DNA of 64,000 nt from Saccharopolyspora ipomoeae (GCF_029952525.1 NZ_JASAOF010000025.1:26901-90900); one strand, 5' to 3'. Counted from the first letter of the stretch, positions 15,375 to 23,789 are shown. Made by a program: numbers and translations. The notes: generated from the sequence alone by a model not told the origin.

Positions 15375-17909
15375 GTGGTAACTGTCCCGGCAGAAGTCCA
15401 GGGTCCCAGCGACGGTGAACTGCTGGAGGAAGTGCGCGGCGGTTCGTCGGAGGCGTACGCCCAGCTCTACGAACGTCACGTGGCCGCGGCCTACAACATG
15501 GCCCGCCAGGTCGCCAAGTCCGCGGCCGAGGCCGACGACCTCGTGTCCGAGGCGTTCGCCAAGGTCCTCGACACGCTGCGCGAGGGCCGCGGCCCGACTT
15601 CGGCGTTCCGCGCCTACCTGCTCACGGCCCTGCGGCACACCGCCTACGACCGGACGCGCCGCGAGAAGAAGGTGCAGCTGGCCGACGACGTCGCCGAGGT
15701 CTCGGGCGCCGACGTCAGCGTGCCGTTCAACGACACCGCGGTCGCCGGGTTAGAGCGCACGCTCGCCGCGCAGGCGTTCTCGCGGCTGCCGGAGCGCTGG
15801 CAGACGGTGCTCTGGCACATCGAGATCGAGGGGCAGACGCCCGCCGACGTCGCGCCGCTGCTGGGGCTGACGCCCAACGGCGTGTCCGCGCTGGCCTACC
15901 GGGCGCGCGAAGGACTCCGCCAGGCGTACCTGCAGGTCCACCTGGGACAGCTGGAGGCGTCCGGGTCCGGTGTGGAGCAGTGCCGGGCGGCCGTGGACCG
16001 GCTGGGCGCGTGGACCCGAGGCGGACTGTCCAAGCGGGAGACCGCGCAGGTCGAGACGCACCTGGACACCTGCGACCGGTGCCGGGCGCTGGCCGCCGAG
16101 CTCGCCGACGTCAACGGTGCGCTGCGCGTCATCATCGCGCCGCTGGTCCTGGGCGTCACCGCCACCGGCTACCTGGCGGCCGCGTCGTCGGGGACCGCCG
16201 CCGGTGCCGTCGTCGCGGGCAGCGCCGCCGGAGGTGCCGGGGCCGCCGGCGCCGCCGGGGAGGCGGCCGGCTCCGGTCCCCGCCAGGCGGTGACCGCGGG
16301 GGTGGCCACGGCCGTGCTGGCCGCGGCGATCGCGGTGGCCATGACGGGGGCCGACCAGTCCATCCCGGTCGCCCAAGCGCCCGCACCGCCACCGGCCGCG
16401 CCCCCCGCACCGGCACCGCCGCCCGCTCCCCCGGCCGCACCCGCACCCGCGCCGCCGGCGGCGCCCGCACCGGCACCGCCGCCCGCAGCTCCGGCTCCGG
16501 CGCCCGCACCCGCACCCGCACCCGCCCCGGCTCCCGCCGCACCGCCGCCCGCGGTGGCCCCGTCGCTCAACGCCGCCGGGCCGTCGCAGCCGTTGCAGCT
16601 GGTCGCCGGGGGTGCGCCGGTGTCGGTGCCGATCCGGGTGACCAACAGCGGCACCGGTCCGTCGGTGCCGCTCACCTCGACGATGGCGCTGCCTCCGGGC
16701 GTCACCGCGCAGCTGCCGGGCGCCGCGTCCGCGCCCGCCGCGACCACCCCGCAGTCGGCGTCGACCCCGGCGAGCACCTCGCCCGCGTCGGCGTCGCCGA
16801 GGTCGCTGCGCACGCAGGCCCCCGGGACCCCGGTGATCTCCTGCAGCGGCCAGACCGGCACCGTCACCTGCACCACCGACCGAGGCCTGAACCCCGGCGA
16901 GTCGCTGGTGTTCGACTACCTGGTGCGGGCCGACGAGTCGGCGACCGGCGGCGAGATCACCGTGAACATCAAGGCCGGTGGCCAGGTCGACCTGCGGCTG
17001 CCCGCCGTTCCGGTGATCGTGGAGCCCGCGCCGGAACCCGAACCGCCCGAGCCGCCGAAGCCGGTCGACGACGTCGACCTCCACGCCTGGTCCTGGGACC
17101 AGCCGTGGATGGAGGTCAGCCGGATCGCGATCGGGGTGCGCAACACCGGCACCAGCACCGGTCGCGCCGCGGCCGTGGCCACGCTGCCGGAGGGCGTCGA
17201 GGCCGACTTCGTGCCGAACGGCTGCAGCGCCGTCGGAAACACCGTGACCTGCACCGATGACGACCTCCGCCCGCAGGAGGGCTTCTACCGGGAGCTGTGG
17301 GTCTCGCGCGAGCACGACCACCCGGGCTGGCCGTGGTGGCCCGTGCAGGACCCGGACGCGGTGACCGTCGACGGCCGCCGCCAGCACGACGTGTGGGTGC
17401 CGATCACCGCGAAGCTCGGCGAGGCGACCGATCAGCAGTCCGTCCCGCTGCGGCTGTGGCTCCCGTGGTGGCCGCCGGGGCCCCCGGAGCCGACGCCTCC
17501 GACGACCCCGCCGACGACCACGAGCACGACGACGTCGACGACGACCAGCACCCGGCCCGACTGCCCGCCGTGGTGGCCGCCGGGCCACACCGGCGAGCCC
17601 CCGTGGCCGCCCGGCGAGCGTCCCGGCCACGGTCACGGCAACGGTCACGACCGCCCGTGGGACCACTGCGGCCCGCCGTCGCACGAGCGACCGCTGCCCC
17701 CGCCGCAGCCGTCGCCGACGACCCCGCCAACGACCACGACGACGACCACGACGACGACCACCCCACCGCCACCGAGCACCACGACGACGCCGAGCCCGAC
17801 CCCCAGCTCCACCCCGAGCTCCACGTCGTCCACGCCGTCGTCGACACCCCCGTCGTCCACCACGACCACACCGCCGACGTCGTCGACCACCACGAGCTCC
17901 GGACCCTGA
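15375..17909 (+). CDS. ECF sigma factor with membrane and extracytoplasmic tail
   Basis: An 844-residue protein, four times the usual ECF length. Residues 12-95 are sigma region 2 (ADDLVSEAFAKVLDTL, then RAYLLTALRHTAYDRTRREKK) and 125-185 region 4 (LPERWQTVLWHIEIEGQTPADVAPLLGLTPNGV). Residues 200-240 are a zinc-finger anti-sigma-like segment with H229-xxx-C233-xx-C236. Hydrophobic stretches at 251-270 and 304-323 follow, then Pro/Ala repeats, two DUF11-like beta domains with Cys pairs, Trp-rich WPWWP segments and Thr/Pro/Ser-rich low-complexity tracts to the end. GTG 15375 follows GAGGAAGG. The layout suggests a membrane-held sigma factor sensing the envelope, like the fused ECF52/ECF53-type groups. 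No separate anti-sigma gene adjoins it. Confidence 0.85.
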   Translation: MVTVPAEVQGPSDGELLEEVRGGSSEAYAQLYERHVAAAYNMARQVAKSAAEADDLVSEAFAKVLDTLREGRGPTSAFRAYLLTALRHTAYDRTRREKKVQLADDVAEVSGADVSVPFNDTAVAGLERTLAAQAFSRLPERWQTVLWHIEIEGQTPADVAPLLGLTPNGVSALAYRAREGLRQAYLQVHLGQLEASGSGVEQCRAAVDRLGAWTRGGLSKRETAQVETHLDTCDRCRALAAELADVNGALRVIIAPLVLGVTATGYLAAASSGTAAGAVVAGSAAGGAGAAGAAGEAAGSGPRQAVTAGVATAVLAAAIAVAMTGADQSIPVAQAPAPPPAAPPAPAPPPAPPAAPAPAPPAAPAPAPPPAAPAPAPAPAPAPAPAPAAPPPAVAPSLNAAGPSQPLQLVAGGAPVSVPIRVTNSGTGPSVPLTSTMALPPGVTAQLPGAASAPAATTPQSASTPASTSPASASPRSLRTQAPGTPVISCSGQTGTVTCTTDRGLNPGESLVFDYLVRADESATGGEITVNIKAGGQVDLRLPAVPVIVEPAPEPEPPEPPKPVDDVDLHAWSWDQPWMEVSRIAIGVRNTGTSTGRAAAVATLPEGVEADFVPNGCSAVGNTVTCTDDDLRPQEGFYRELWVSREHDHPGWPWWPVQDPDAVTVDGRRQHDVWVPITAKLGEATDQQSVPLRLWLPWWPPGPPEPTPPTTPPTTTSTTTSTTTSTRPDCPPWWPPGHTGEPPWPPGERPGHGHGNGHDRPWDHCGPPSHERPLPPPQPSPTTPPTTTTTTTTTTTPPPPSTTTTPSPTPSSTPSSTSSTPSSTPPSSTTTTPPTSSTTTSSGP
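16375..16550 (+). repeat. Pro-Ala codon repeat inside sigma gene
   Basis: About 175 nt of simple-sequence CCGCACC/GCGCCC units encode an almost pure Pro-Ala linker (residues about 334-394 of the sigma factor). Such tracts can expand or contract by slippage and would alter the length of the rod that extends outside the membrane. Confidence 0.7.
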
Positions 17910-17927
17910 CCGATCCGTCCGGTTCTG

Positions 17928-17995
17928 TCGAAAACCCCGGTTTTCACGCGACGAAAACCGGGGTTTTCGACGCGACGAATGCGGGGTTTTCGTCG
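17928..17995. terminator. Perfect 18-bp hairpin plus third copy
   Basis: Nineteen bases after the sigma stop, TCGAAAACCCCGGTTTTC (17928-17945) and its exact complement (17953-17970) are separated by ACGCGAC. A partial third unit, GCGGGGTTTTCGTCG, follows at 17981-17995. It probably ends the sigma transcript. Related sequences occur at 23432-23453 and 63009-63026. Confidence 0.7.
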
Positions 17996-18058
17996 GTGGG
18001 CAGGACAGAAGTGAGGTGGGCTACTCCGGTGCCGGGGTGAGAGGTCGGGACCACTCCG

Positions 18059-18064
18059 TAGACT
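18059..18064 (+). promoter_or_regulatory. -10 box for leaderless GtrA gene
   Basis: TAGACT precedes GTG 18072 by 7 nt with no Shine-Dalgarno, consistent with a leaderless transcript independent of the sigma factor gene. Confidence 0.5.
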
Positions 18065-18071
18065 CGGGGGT

Positions 18072-18593
18072 GTGTCCGTTGCAGATTCGGTGCTCGCGCG
18101 GGTCCCGCAGGCGTACCGAGCGCTCGCTGTGCGGCACCGGGAGCTGCTCAAGTTCGGTGTCGTCGGGGCGATCACCTTCTTCATCGACACGGGCATCTTC
18201 TACGCGCTCAAGCTGACGATCCTCTCGCCGAAGCCCGTGACCTCGAAGGTCATCGCGGTGCTGGTGGCGACGCTGGTGTCCTACGTGCTCAACCGGGACT
18301 GGTCGTTCCGCACGCGCGGCGGTCGCCGCAGGCATCACGAGGCGACGCTGTACTTCATCATCAGCGGCATCGGCGTGGGCCTGTACTCGGCCCCGCTGTG
18401 GGTGTCGCGCTACGTGCTGCACCTGCAGACGCCGTTCACCAGCAGGCTCGTCGAGGAGCTCGCCGACTTCACCTCCGGCCAGGTCGTCGGCCTGCTGCTG
18501 GGGATGGCGTTCCGCTGGTGGGCGTTCCGCAAGTGGGTCTTCCCCACCGATCACGAGGACGAGGACCAGCGCGAACGCGTCCTCGCGCGCTGA
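18072..18593 (+). CDS. GtrA family membrane protein
   Basis: A 173-residue protein with four predicted transmembrane helices: LLKFGVVGAITFFIDTGIFYAL, KVIAVLVATLVSYVLNRDWSF, ATLYFIISGIGVGLYSAPLWV and VVGLLLGMAFRWWAFRKWVF. The order KFGVVG...D..IFY, NR.W.F and R.W.FRKWVF is the GtrA/DPMS-like pattern; these proteins assist lipid-linked sugar translocation or glycosyltransferases. Its place near purK matches the mycobacterial order. The partner enzyme is not identified. It converges with the histidine kinase gene. Confidence 0.9.
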   Translation: MSVADSVLARVPQAYRALAVRHRELLKFGVVGAITFFIDTGIFYALKLTILSPKPVTSKVIAVLVATLVSYVLNRDWSFRTRGGRRRHHEATLYFIISGIGVGLYSAPLWVSRYVLHLQTPFTSRLVEELADFTSGQVVGLLLGMAFRWWAFRKWVFPTDHEDEDQRERVLAR

Positions 18594-18612
18594 ACGCCAG
18601 GAGCTCGTGCCC

Positions 18613-19887
18613 TCAGCGCGGGGTGGGTTCGGGTTTCCAGGGCAGGCCGAGGACGTCGTCGGCGCGGGCGACGCGCAGGAACACCTCGAACATCGCCGGG
18701 CGGGCCTGGCTGAGCTCCAGCCGCCCGCCGTCGGCCTCCACCAGCGCCCTGGCCAGCGCCAGCCCGACGCCCGTGGAGCCGTGGCCGGAGAAGCCGCGCT
18801 CGAAGACGTGCGGCACCAGCGCGTCCGGCACCCCGGATCCGGAGTCGGAGACCTCGATGAGCACCGTGCCGCCGCCGTGCCGGGCGGTGAGCGCGACGGG
18901 GCCCTCGCCGTGCCGCAGCGCGTTGTCCAGCAGCACCCCGATCGCCTCCCGCAGCCGGGCCGGGGTGGCCCGGGCCAGCAGCTCGTCGGCGACCTTGAAC
19001 CGCAGGGCGCGGCCCTGGGCGCGCAGCGGTTCCCGCCACTCGTCGGCGACCTGGGTGAGCAGGCTGGTGACGTCGAGGGGTTCGGCGTCGCGGGCGCGGG
19101 CGGCGGTCGCCGCGGCCAGCAGGTCGTCGAGGACCGCGGAGAGCCGTTCGGCCTGTTCCAGCGCGGCCCGCGCCTCCTCGGCGACGTCGGCGTCCTCGAC
19201 GGCGGCCAGCGCCTCCAGCCGCAGGTGCAGGGCGGTCAGGCGGCTGCGGAGCTGGTGCGAGACGTCGCCGACGAGTTCGCGTTCCCGCTGCACCAGCTGC
19301 GACAGCGCCGCACCCGAGGCGTCCAGCGCGTCGGCGACCCGGTCCAGCTCGGGAACCTCGTGCCGCTGCGGGTCGGGGCGGAAGTCACCGGCGCCGAGCC
19401 GGGCGGCGCGGGAGGCGACGTGGCGGAGCGGGTCGGCGAGCCGCCGCGCCGTCACCGAGGCCACGATCATGCCGGTGCCCGCCGAGAGCACCACCAGCAT
19501 CAGCACCAGGCCCGCGACCTGGAGCTGCTGGGTGCGCACCGGGGCGCTGGGCGCGGCGATGGTCACCGAGCCGCTCTGCACCATCGGCACCATCTGCACC
19601 AGCGGGGCCTCGCCCGGGTCGGGGCCGTAGACGTAGTCGTGGGACTGGGTGCGCACGACCAGCCGGGCGCCGCGCGGCACGGCCAGCCGCACCGCGTTGA
19701 GGTCGATCGGCCGCTGGTTGGCGACCTGCTCGTCGAGCAGCGTCGCGATCTGCTGGGCGCGGGTCGACAGGTCCGCGCCGGTGAGGTCCTGGACGAGCTT
19801 GAGCGCGGTGAACCCCAGCGGCAGCCCCAGCACGACGGTGGTGACGGCCACTGCGAGCAGCGTGGCCTGCAGAATCCGGCGGCGCAT
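18613..19887 (-). CDS. Sensor histidine kinase
   Basis: A 424-residue inner-membrane kinase. Helix 1 is at residues 6-28, a periplasmic region of about 90 residues follows, helix 2 is at 122-146, then a HAMP segment (RRLADPLRHVASRAARLGAGDF). H211 in VGDVSHQLRSRLTALHLRLEAL is the phospho-acceptor, and the ATPase domain has LLDNALRHG (N-box), DSGSGVP (G1) and GHGSTGVGLALARALVEADGG (G2). It lies 6 nt downstream of its response regulator gene, so the two are co-transcribed. The signal is unknown; the extracytoplasmic part is short and has no named fold. Confidence 0.92.
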   Translation of the reverse strand: MRRRILQATLLAVAVTTVVLGLPLGFTALKLVQDLTGADLSTRAQQIATLLDEQVANQRPIDLNAVRLAVPRGARLVVRTQSHDYVYGPDPGEAPLVQMVPMVQSGSVTIAAPSAPVRTQQLQVAGLVLMLVVLSAGTGMIVASVTARRLADPLRHVASRAARLGAGDFRPDPQRHEVPELDRVADALDASGAALSQLVQRERELVGDVSHQLRSRLTALHLRLEALAAVEDADVAEEARAALEQAERLSAVLDDLLAAATAARARDAEPLDVTSLLTQVADEWREPLRAQGRALRFKVADELLARATPARLREAIGVLLDNALRHGEGPVALTARHGGGTVLIEVSDSGSGVPDALVPHVFERGFSGHGSTGVGLALARALVEADGGRLELSQARPAMFEVFLRVARADDVLGLPWKPEPTPR

Positions 19888-19893
19888 CCGCGA

Positions 19894-20568
19894 CTAGTCC
19901 GAGTTGAAGCGGAACCCGACGCCGCGGACGGTCGCGATGCGGGTCTCGTCGAGTCGGCCGTTGCTGTCGCCGAGCTTCCGGCGCAGCCACGAGATGTGCA
20001 TGTCGAGGGTCTTGCTGCCCTTGCGGTCGGACTCGGGCCAGACCTCCTCCAGGATCTCCTCGCGGGTCACGACCTGGCCTGCGTGCTGCATGAGCACCCG
20101 CAGCAGCTCGTACTCCTTGTTGGCCAGCTGCACCTCGTGCTCGTCGACGAGGACTCGCCGCGCGGTGAGGTCCAGGCGCACGCCCGAGTGCTCCAGGGTT
20201 TCCGGTGCGCCGCGGCGCAGCAGCGCGCGGATGCGGGCCATGAGCTCGGCGAGCCGGAACGGTTTGGCCACGTAGTCGTCGGCACCGGCGTCGAGACCCA
20301 CCACGAAGTCGACCTCGTCGGTGCGCGCGGTGAGCATCAGCACCGGGAGTCCGCGGCCTTGCGCGCGCAGCCTGCGGCACACCTCCAGCCCGTCCATGTC
20401 GGGCAGTCCGAGGTCGAGGACCAGCAGGTCGACGCCGCCTTCGGCGGCGGTGCGCAGCGTCGAGGGACCGTCCTCGATGACCTTCACCGTGTACCCCTCG
20501 CGCTGCAGCGCCCGGGACAGCGGCACAGCGATGGCCGGGTCGTCTTCTGCCAGCAACACCACGCTCAC
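19894..20568 (-). CDS. OmpR-family response regulator
   Basis: A 224-residue regulator. The receiver domain has the acidic pair at 9-10 (AEDD), phospho-acceptor D52 in LLVLDLGLPDMDG, T80 and K102 (DYVAKPF). The winged-helix domain follows from about residue 125 with KEYELLRVLMQHAGQVVTREEILEEVWP and LDMHISWLRRKLGD. It precedes the kinase gene with a 6-nt gap. The divergent neighbour is hisN, with no clear direct-repeat operator in the 138 nt between them. The regulon cannot be read from this window. Confidence 0.93.
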   Translation of the reverse strand: MSVVLLAEDDPAIAVPLSRALQREGYTVKVIEDGPSTLRTAAEGGVDLLVLDLGLPDMDGLEVCRRLRAQGRGLPVLMLTARTDEVDFVVGLDAGADDYVAKPFRLAELMARIRALLRRGAPETLEHSGVRLDLTARRVLVDEHEVQLANKEYELLRVLMQHAGQVVTREEILEEVWPESDRKGSKTLDMHISWLRRKLGDSNGRLDETRIATVRGVGFRFNSD

Positions 20569-20692
20569 GTGCCCCAGACTAGTTGGCCCGCAAGATCTCG
20601 TCCGCCGCGTGGGCCGTTGGGCGCGGTGACCGCCGGTGCTGCTACCACCCGAGCCGCTGCCGCCCTGGGCGGGCCCGCCGAGCGCGAGGCGT

Positions 20693-20698
20693 TAGGGT
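20693..20698 (+). promoter_or_regulatory. -10 box for leaderless hisN
   Basis: TAGGGT lies 8 nt before GTG 20707, with no Shine-Dalgarno in between. This also supports GTG 20707 over any upstream in-frame start. Confidence 0.45.
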
Positions 20699-20706
20699 TT
20701 CCGGTC

Positions 20707-21480
20707 GTGACCAGCGATCTCGACCTCGCCCTGCAGCTGGCCGACGTGGCCGACTCCATCACCACGGCGCGGTTCCGCGCCCGCGATCTCGGCGTCGACC
20801 GCAAACCCGACCGCACGCCGGTGACCGACGCGGACCTGGCGGTGGAGGACGCGGTGCGCGAGGTGCTCGCCGAGCACCGCCCCGGTGACGTCGTGGCCGG
20901 TGAGGAGCGCGGTGGCACGGCCGGGGACGGTCGCGCGTGGGTGCTCGACCCGATCGACGGGACCAAGAACTTCCTGCGCGGTGTCCCGGCCTGGGCGACG
21001 TTGATCGCGCTCGTCGACCGGCAGCGCCCGGTGGTGGGCGTGATCAGCGCCCCGGCGCTCGGCAAGCGCTGGTGGGCGGCTTCCGGCGAGGGCGCGTGGT
21101 GCCGGACCGGCCAGGGCGAGCCGGAGCGGATCTCGGTGTCCGGGGTGCGCGACACCGCCGACGCCTACGTCTCGACGACGCACCTGGGAACGTGGGTGGA
21201 GCACCACTCGCGGGAGTCCTACCTGCGGTTGATCGACGCGTGCTGGGAGAACCGCGCGTTCGGCGACTTCTGGCACCACTGCCTGGTCGCCGAGGGCGCC
21301 ATCGACATCGCCGCCGAGCCGATCGTCAACCCGTGGGACGTGGCCGCCGCCCAGGTCCTCGTCGAGGAGGCCGGCGGCCGGTTCACCGACCTCTCCGGCG
21401 AAGCCCGCTACGACAACGGCAGCGCCCTGTCCACCAACGGCCACCTGCACGACGAGGCGCTGCGCCTGCTTCAGCGCTGA
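20707..21480 (+). CDS. hisN: Histidinol-phosphatase, IMPase family (HisN)
   Basis: A 257-residue Mg2+-dependent phosphatase of the inositol monophosphatase superfamily. E66/E67 (AGEERGG), the metal site VLDPIDGTKNFLRG (D81, D84) and the C-terminal VNPWDVAAAQVLVEEAGG (metal Asp) are all present. FWHHCLVAEGAIDIAAEP is the pattern of the actinobacterial HisN group, which dephosphorylates L-histidinol phosphate, rather than of SuhB. GTG 20707 is preferred because a -10 box precedes it and it fits the family N-terminus. The substrate is an inference from subfamily resemblance; inositol phosphate remains possible. Confidence 0.85.
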   Translation: MTSDLDLALQLADVADSITTARFRARDLGVDRKPDRTPVTDADLAVEDAVREVLAEHRPGDVVAGEERGGTAGDGRAWVLDPIDGTKNFLRGVPAWATLIALVDRQRPVVGVISAPALGKRWWAASGEGAWCRTGQGEPERISVSGVRDTADAYVSTTHLGTWVEHHSRESYLRLIDACWENRAFGDFWHHCLVAEGAIDIAAEPIVNPWDVAAAQVLVEEAGGRFTDLSGEARYDNGSALSTNGHLHDEALRLLQR

Positions 21481-21509
21481 GGACTGTCGCCCTGCTCGCT
21501 TCGCGCGGC

Positions 21510-21534
21510 GGTGCGGGTGGCGGAACCTGAGCGG
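21510..21534 (+). repeat. Dispersed 25-bp repeat, copy 2
   Basis: This copy matches the minus strand of 10807-10831 with one mismatch. Here GTGGCGGA/TCCGCCAC also forms an inverted repeat (about 21517-21543) between convergent hisN and the DUF2339 gene, so it may serve as a shared terminator. Confidence 0.6.
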
Positions 21535-21558
21535 CTCCGCCACACCCCGAACCTGTTT

Positions 21559-23367
21559 CTAATCGGCCTGCCTGGTCAGGAGTTTGGCGTAGCCGACTCC
21601 GGCGGTGAGCAGGATGAGGCCCGCGCAGAGGAAGGCGATGACGCGGGCGAAGCCGTCGAGGGTGCCGAGGTCGAACAGCAGCAGCTTCGCCAGCGACACG
21701 GCGGTGAGCACCATGCCGCCGATGCGCAGGTGCCGGGCGCGGACCCCGCGCAGCAGCAGGGCGATCGCGAACACCACCCAGCACAAGGTGATCAGGATGT
21801 GCCCGGTCAGGAACGCGCCGCGCGAGTCGCTGACCAGCAGGCAGGCGGCCATCGTGGCGCTGGCGGTGCCGTAGAGCAGCGCGATCGCGGCCGAGGCCCA
21901 CAGCGGCAGCGACCTCGGGAGGCTGCCGATCGCGCCGAGGCGCACGCCCGCGGTGGGCAGCGCGACCGCGACGACGCCGATCAGCAGGCCCGCGACCAGC
22001 CCGGCCACCCCGGCCGGTTCGTCGAAGACCACCAGCGCCGAGATCGGCACCTCGTTGCCCAGGGCCAGGAAGAACCCGAACACCGCGTAGCAGGCGGCGC
22101 CGAGCAGGATTCCGCCGCGCCGCAGCAGGTGTCCGGCGGCGGTCAGCAGCAGCGCCTCGCAGAGCAGACCGGTGGCCCAGCTGGAGACGTCCAGGGCGGT
22201 GATCGTGGCCTGGCCGGTGGCGATCACGGCCATCGCGCCGACGGCGGCGAGGAAGCGGCTCGGCAGCCAGTCGGCGAACGCGGGCAGGTAGCGGCCGACG
22301 GCCCAGATCGCGGCCAGCAGCAGCGCCATGCCGGCACCGGTCGCGGTCGCCTCGGCGCGCTCCAGCAGCATCGGCCCGGCCAGGAACGCCGGGGTGGGCG
22401 CGGCGACGAGCAGGCCGATCGCGGTGCGCTCGGCGGCGGGCCGGAACCCGGCGGTGACGGCGGCGACGACCACGCCGAGCACGGCCGCGGCGAGGATCGC
22501 GGGCACCAGCACCGGGTTCGGGTAGGCCAGGCCCCAGAACGCTCCGGCGAACGCGGCCAGCACGGTCGGGACGCCCGCGGCGAGCGCGAGTCCGCCCCAG
22601 CCGCGGCGCACCTGCACCGGCGCGGCGGCGACCTGCAGCAGCACCACGAAACCGATCAGCAGCGCGTCGGCCTCACCGGTGATCATCGGCGCGCAGAACG
22701 CGGAGGCCAGCACCACGCCGATGGCCAGCGGCTGCGCCTGCCAGCGGTCGGCGAGCAGCAGCCCGCCGACGGCGACGAGCAGTCCGACGCCGAGCCCGGC
22801 CGGGACGGGGAGGAAGTCGTACAGCGCGGTCGCGGCGACGACGTCGAGGAACAGCGCGGCGAAACCCGTGGTCGCCAGCGCGATCGAGGCGATCCGCTGC
22901 TCGGCGGCAGCCCGGTGCACCCACCAGCCCGCCGCGATCAGCAGCCCGGCCAGCACGGCTCCCCCGCCGACGCGCGCGGCGGGCCCGAGCCAGTCCTGCT
23001 GCACGGCCAGGACCAGCAGGAACACCACGCCGAGCAAGGTCACGCCGCCACCGACCCAGGCCAGCACCCGGCTCGGTTCGAGATCGGCCCGGAACCGCCG
23101 CCGAGGCTCGGCCACGGCCGGAGACGGGTACGACGGCACGGAGCCGGGCTCAGCACCAGCTGTCGACGACGCAGCAACCTGCTGCGGCTCGGCCTGCTGC
23201 GGCTCGGCCTGCTGGGGCTCGTGCGCAGCGGTCGGCGGAACCGCCGCCGGAGGCCGGTTCGCGGCCTCGCTCTGCAACACGCTGCCCAGGTACGACAAGC
23301 GCTGCCCGATCGCGGCCAGCTCACCGGCGACCAGCTGAAGAGCGTCCCCCTGCTGCGGATGCGACAT
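21559..23367 (-). CDS. DUF2339 polytopic membrane protein
   Basis: A 602-residue protein. The first 120 residues are hydrophilic, with a short coiled-coil-like opening (ALQLVAGELAAIGQRLSYLGSVLQSE) and a PQQAEPQQAEPQQ linker repeat; then the DUF2339 core begins with FRADLEPSRVLAWVGGGVTLLGVVFLLVL and about 18-20 hydrophobic helices follow in tandem. DUF2339 proteins are large, functionally uncharacterised integral membrane proteins. ATG 23367 is chosen (MSHPQQGD); an upstream start at 23397 is possible. No partner gene overlaps it, and it converges with hisN. Confidence 0.85.
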   Translation of the reverse strand: MSHPQQGDALQLVAGELAAIGQRLSYLGSVLQSEAANRPPAAVPPTAAHEPQQAEPQQAEPQQVAASSTAGAEPGSVPSYPSPAVAEPRRRFRADLEPSRVLAWVGGGVTLLGVVFLLVLAVQQDWLGPAARVGGGAVLAGLLIAAGWWVHRAAAEQRIASIALATTGFAALFLDVVAATALYDFLPVPAGLGVGLLVAVGGLLLADRWQAQPLAIGVVLASAFCAPMITGEADALLIGFVVLLQVAAAPVQVRRGWGGLALAAGVPTVLAAFAGAFWGLAYPNPVLVPAILAAAVLGVVVAAVTAGFRPAAERTAIGLLVAAPTPAFLAGPMLLERAEATATGAGMALLLAAIWAVGRYLPAFADWLPSRFLAAVGAMAVIATGQATITALDVSSWATGLLCEALLLTAAGHLLRRGGILLGAACYAVFGFFLALGNEVPISALVVFDEPAGVAGLVAGLLIGVVAVALPTAGVRLGAIGSLPRSLPLWASAAIALLYGTASATMAACLLVSDSRGAFLTGHILITLCWVVFAIALLLRGVRARHLRIGGMVLTAVSLAKLLLFDLGTLDGFARVIAFLCAGLILLTAGVGYAKLLTRQAD

Positions 23368-23431
23368 GCGGACATGCTCCACGCCACTCGCCCGCACGGC
23401 ATCGGTAGCACTACTCAGATCCCGCCCCTAC

Positions 23432-23476
23432 GTCGAAAGCCCCGGTTCTCGACGCGCGAACGCAGCGGTTCTCGAC
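23432..23476. repeat. GTCGAAAGCCCCGGTTCTCGAC-type repeats
   Basis: An imperfect palindrome at about 23432-23453 followed by a half copy (GCGGTTCTCGACGCG) near 23465-23478, between two minus-strand genes. The sequence is related to the hairpin at 17928-17970. It probably terminates the toxin operon. Confidence 0.55.
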
Positions 23477-23486
23477 GCGGGACCGG

Positions 23487-23789
23487 TCACTTGGGGAGGG
23501 GGGTTCCTTGGGGTGGGGTGGCGGTGACGTCCACCGGGCCCACCACGCCTCGGAGGGCCTGGGTCCAGGTGAGTCGGCCGAAGAGGTAGAAGCAGGCGAC
23601 CTGCTCGTTGCTGAAGCTCGCCCAGTCGTAGCGGTTGCCCTGCTCGCGCCAGAAGACCTCCCAGGCCGGGCCCGCGTCGGTCTCCACCCGGATCAGGCAC
23701 CACGAGTCGTCGGCCTCGGCGCCGACGGAGACGAGCTCCTCCGGGACTCCCATCGCGATCAGCCAGCCGAGTACCGATTCGCCGTTCAC
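23487..23789 (-). CDS. Small putative immunity protein for TNT-like toxin
   Basis: A 100-residue cytoplasmic protein, VNGESVLGWLIAMGVPEELVS..., with SWCLIRVETDAGPAWEVFWREQGNRYDWASFSNEQVACFYLFGRLTWTQALRGVV. The pattern W-x-VF-x-E-x-G followed by F-x-xEQVACFYLFGRL resembles small actinobacterial proteins encoded after polymorphic toxins. GTG 23789 overlaps the stop of the TNT-domain gene (GTGA), so the two are translationally coupled. Position and size make it an immunity-protein candidate, but there is no direct similarity that I can assert to the known TNT inhibitor IFT. Function is inferred from context only. Confidence 0.6.
   Translation of the reverse strand: MNGESVLGWLIAMGVPEELVSVGAEADDSWCLIRVETDAGPAWEVFWREQGNRYDWASFSNEQVACFYLFGRLTWTQALRGVVGPVDVTATPPQGTPLPK

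Noticed and set aside
18607..20700. Long plus-strand frame continuing upstream of hisN
   Set aside because: It is antisense to the histidine kinase and response regulator, both with intact motifs; the real hisN start is GTG 20707.
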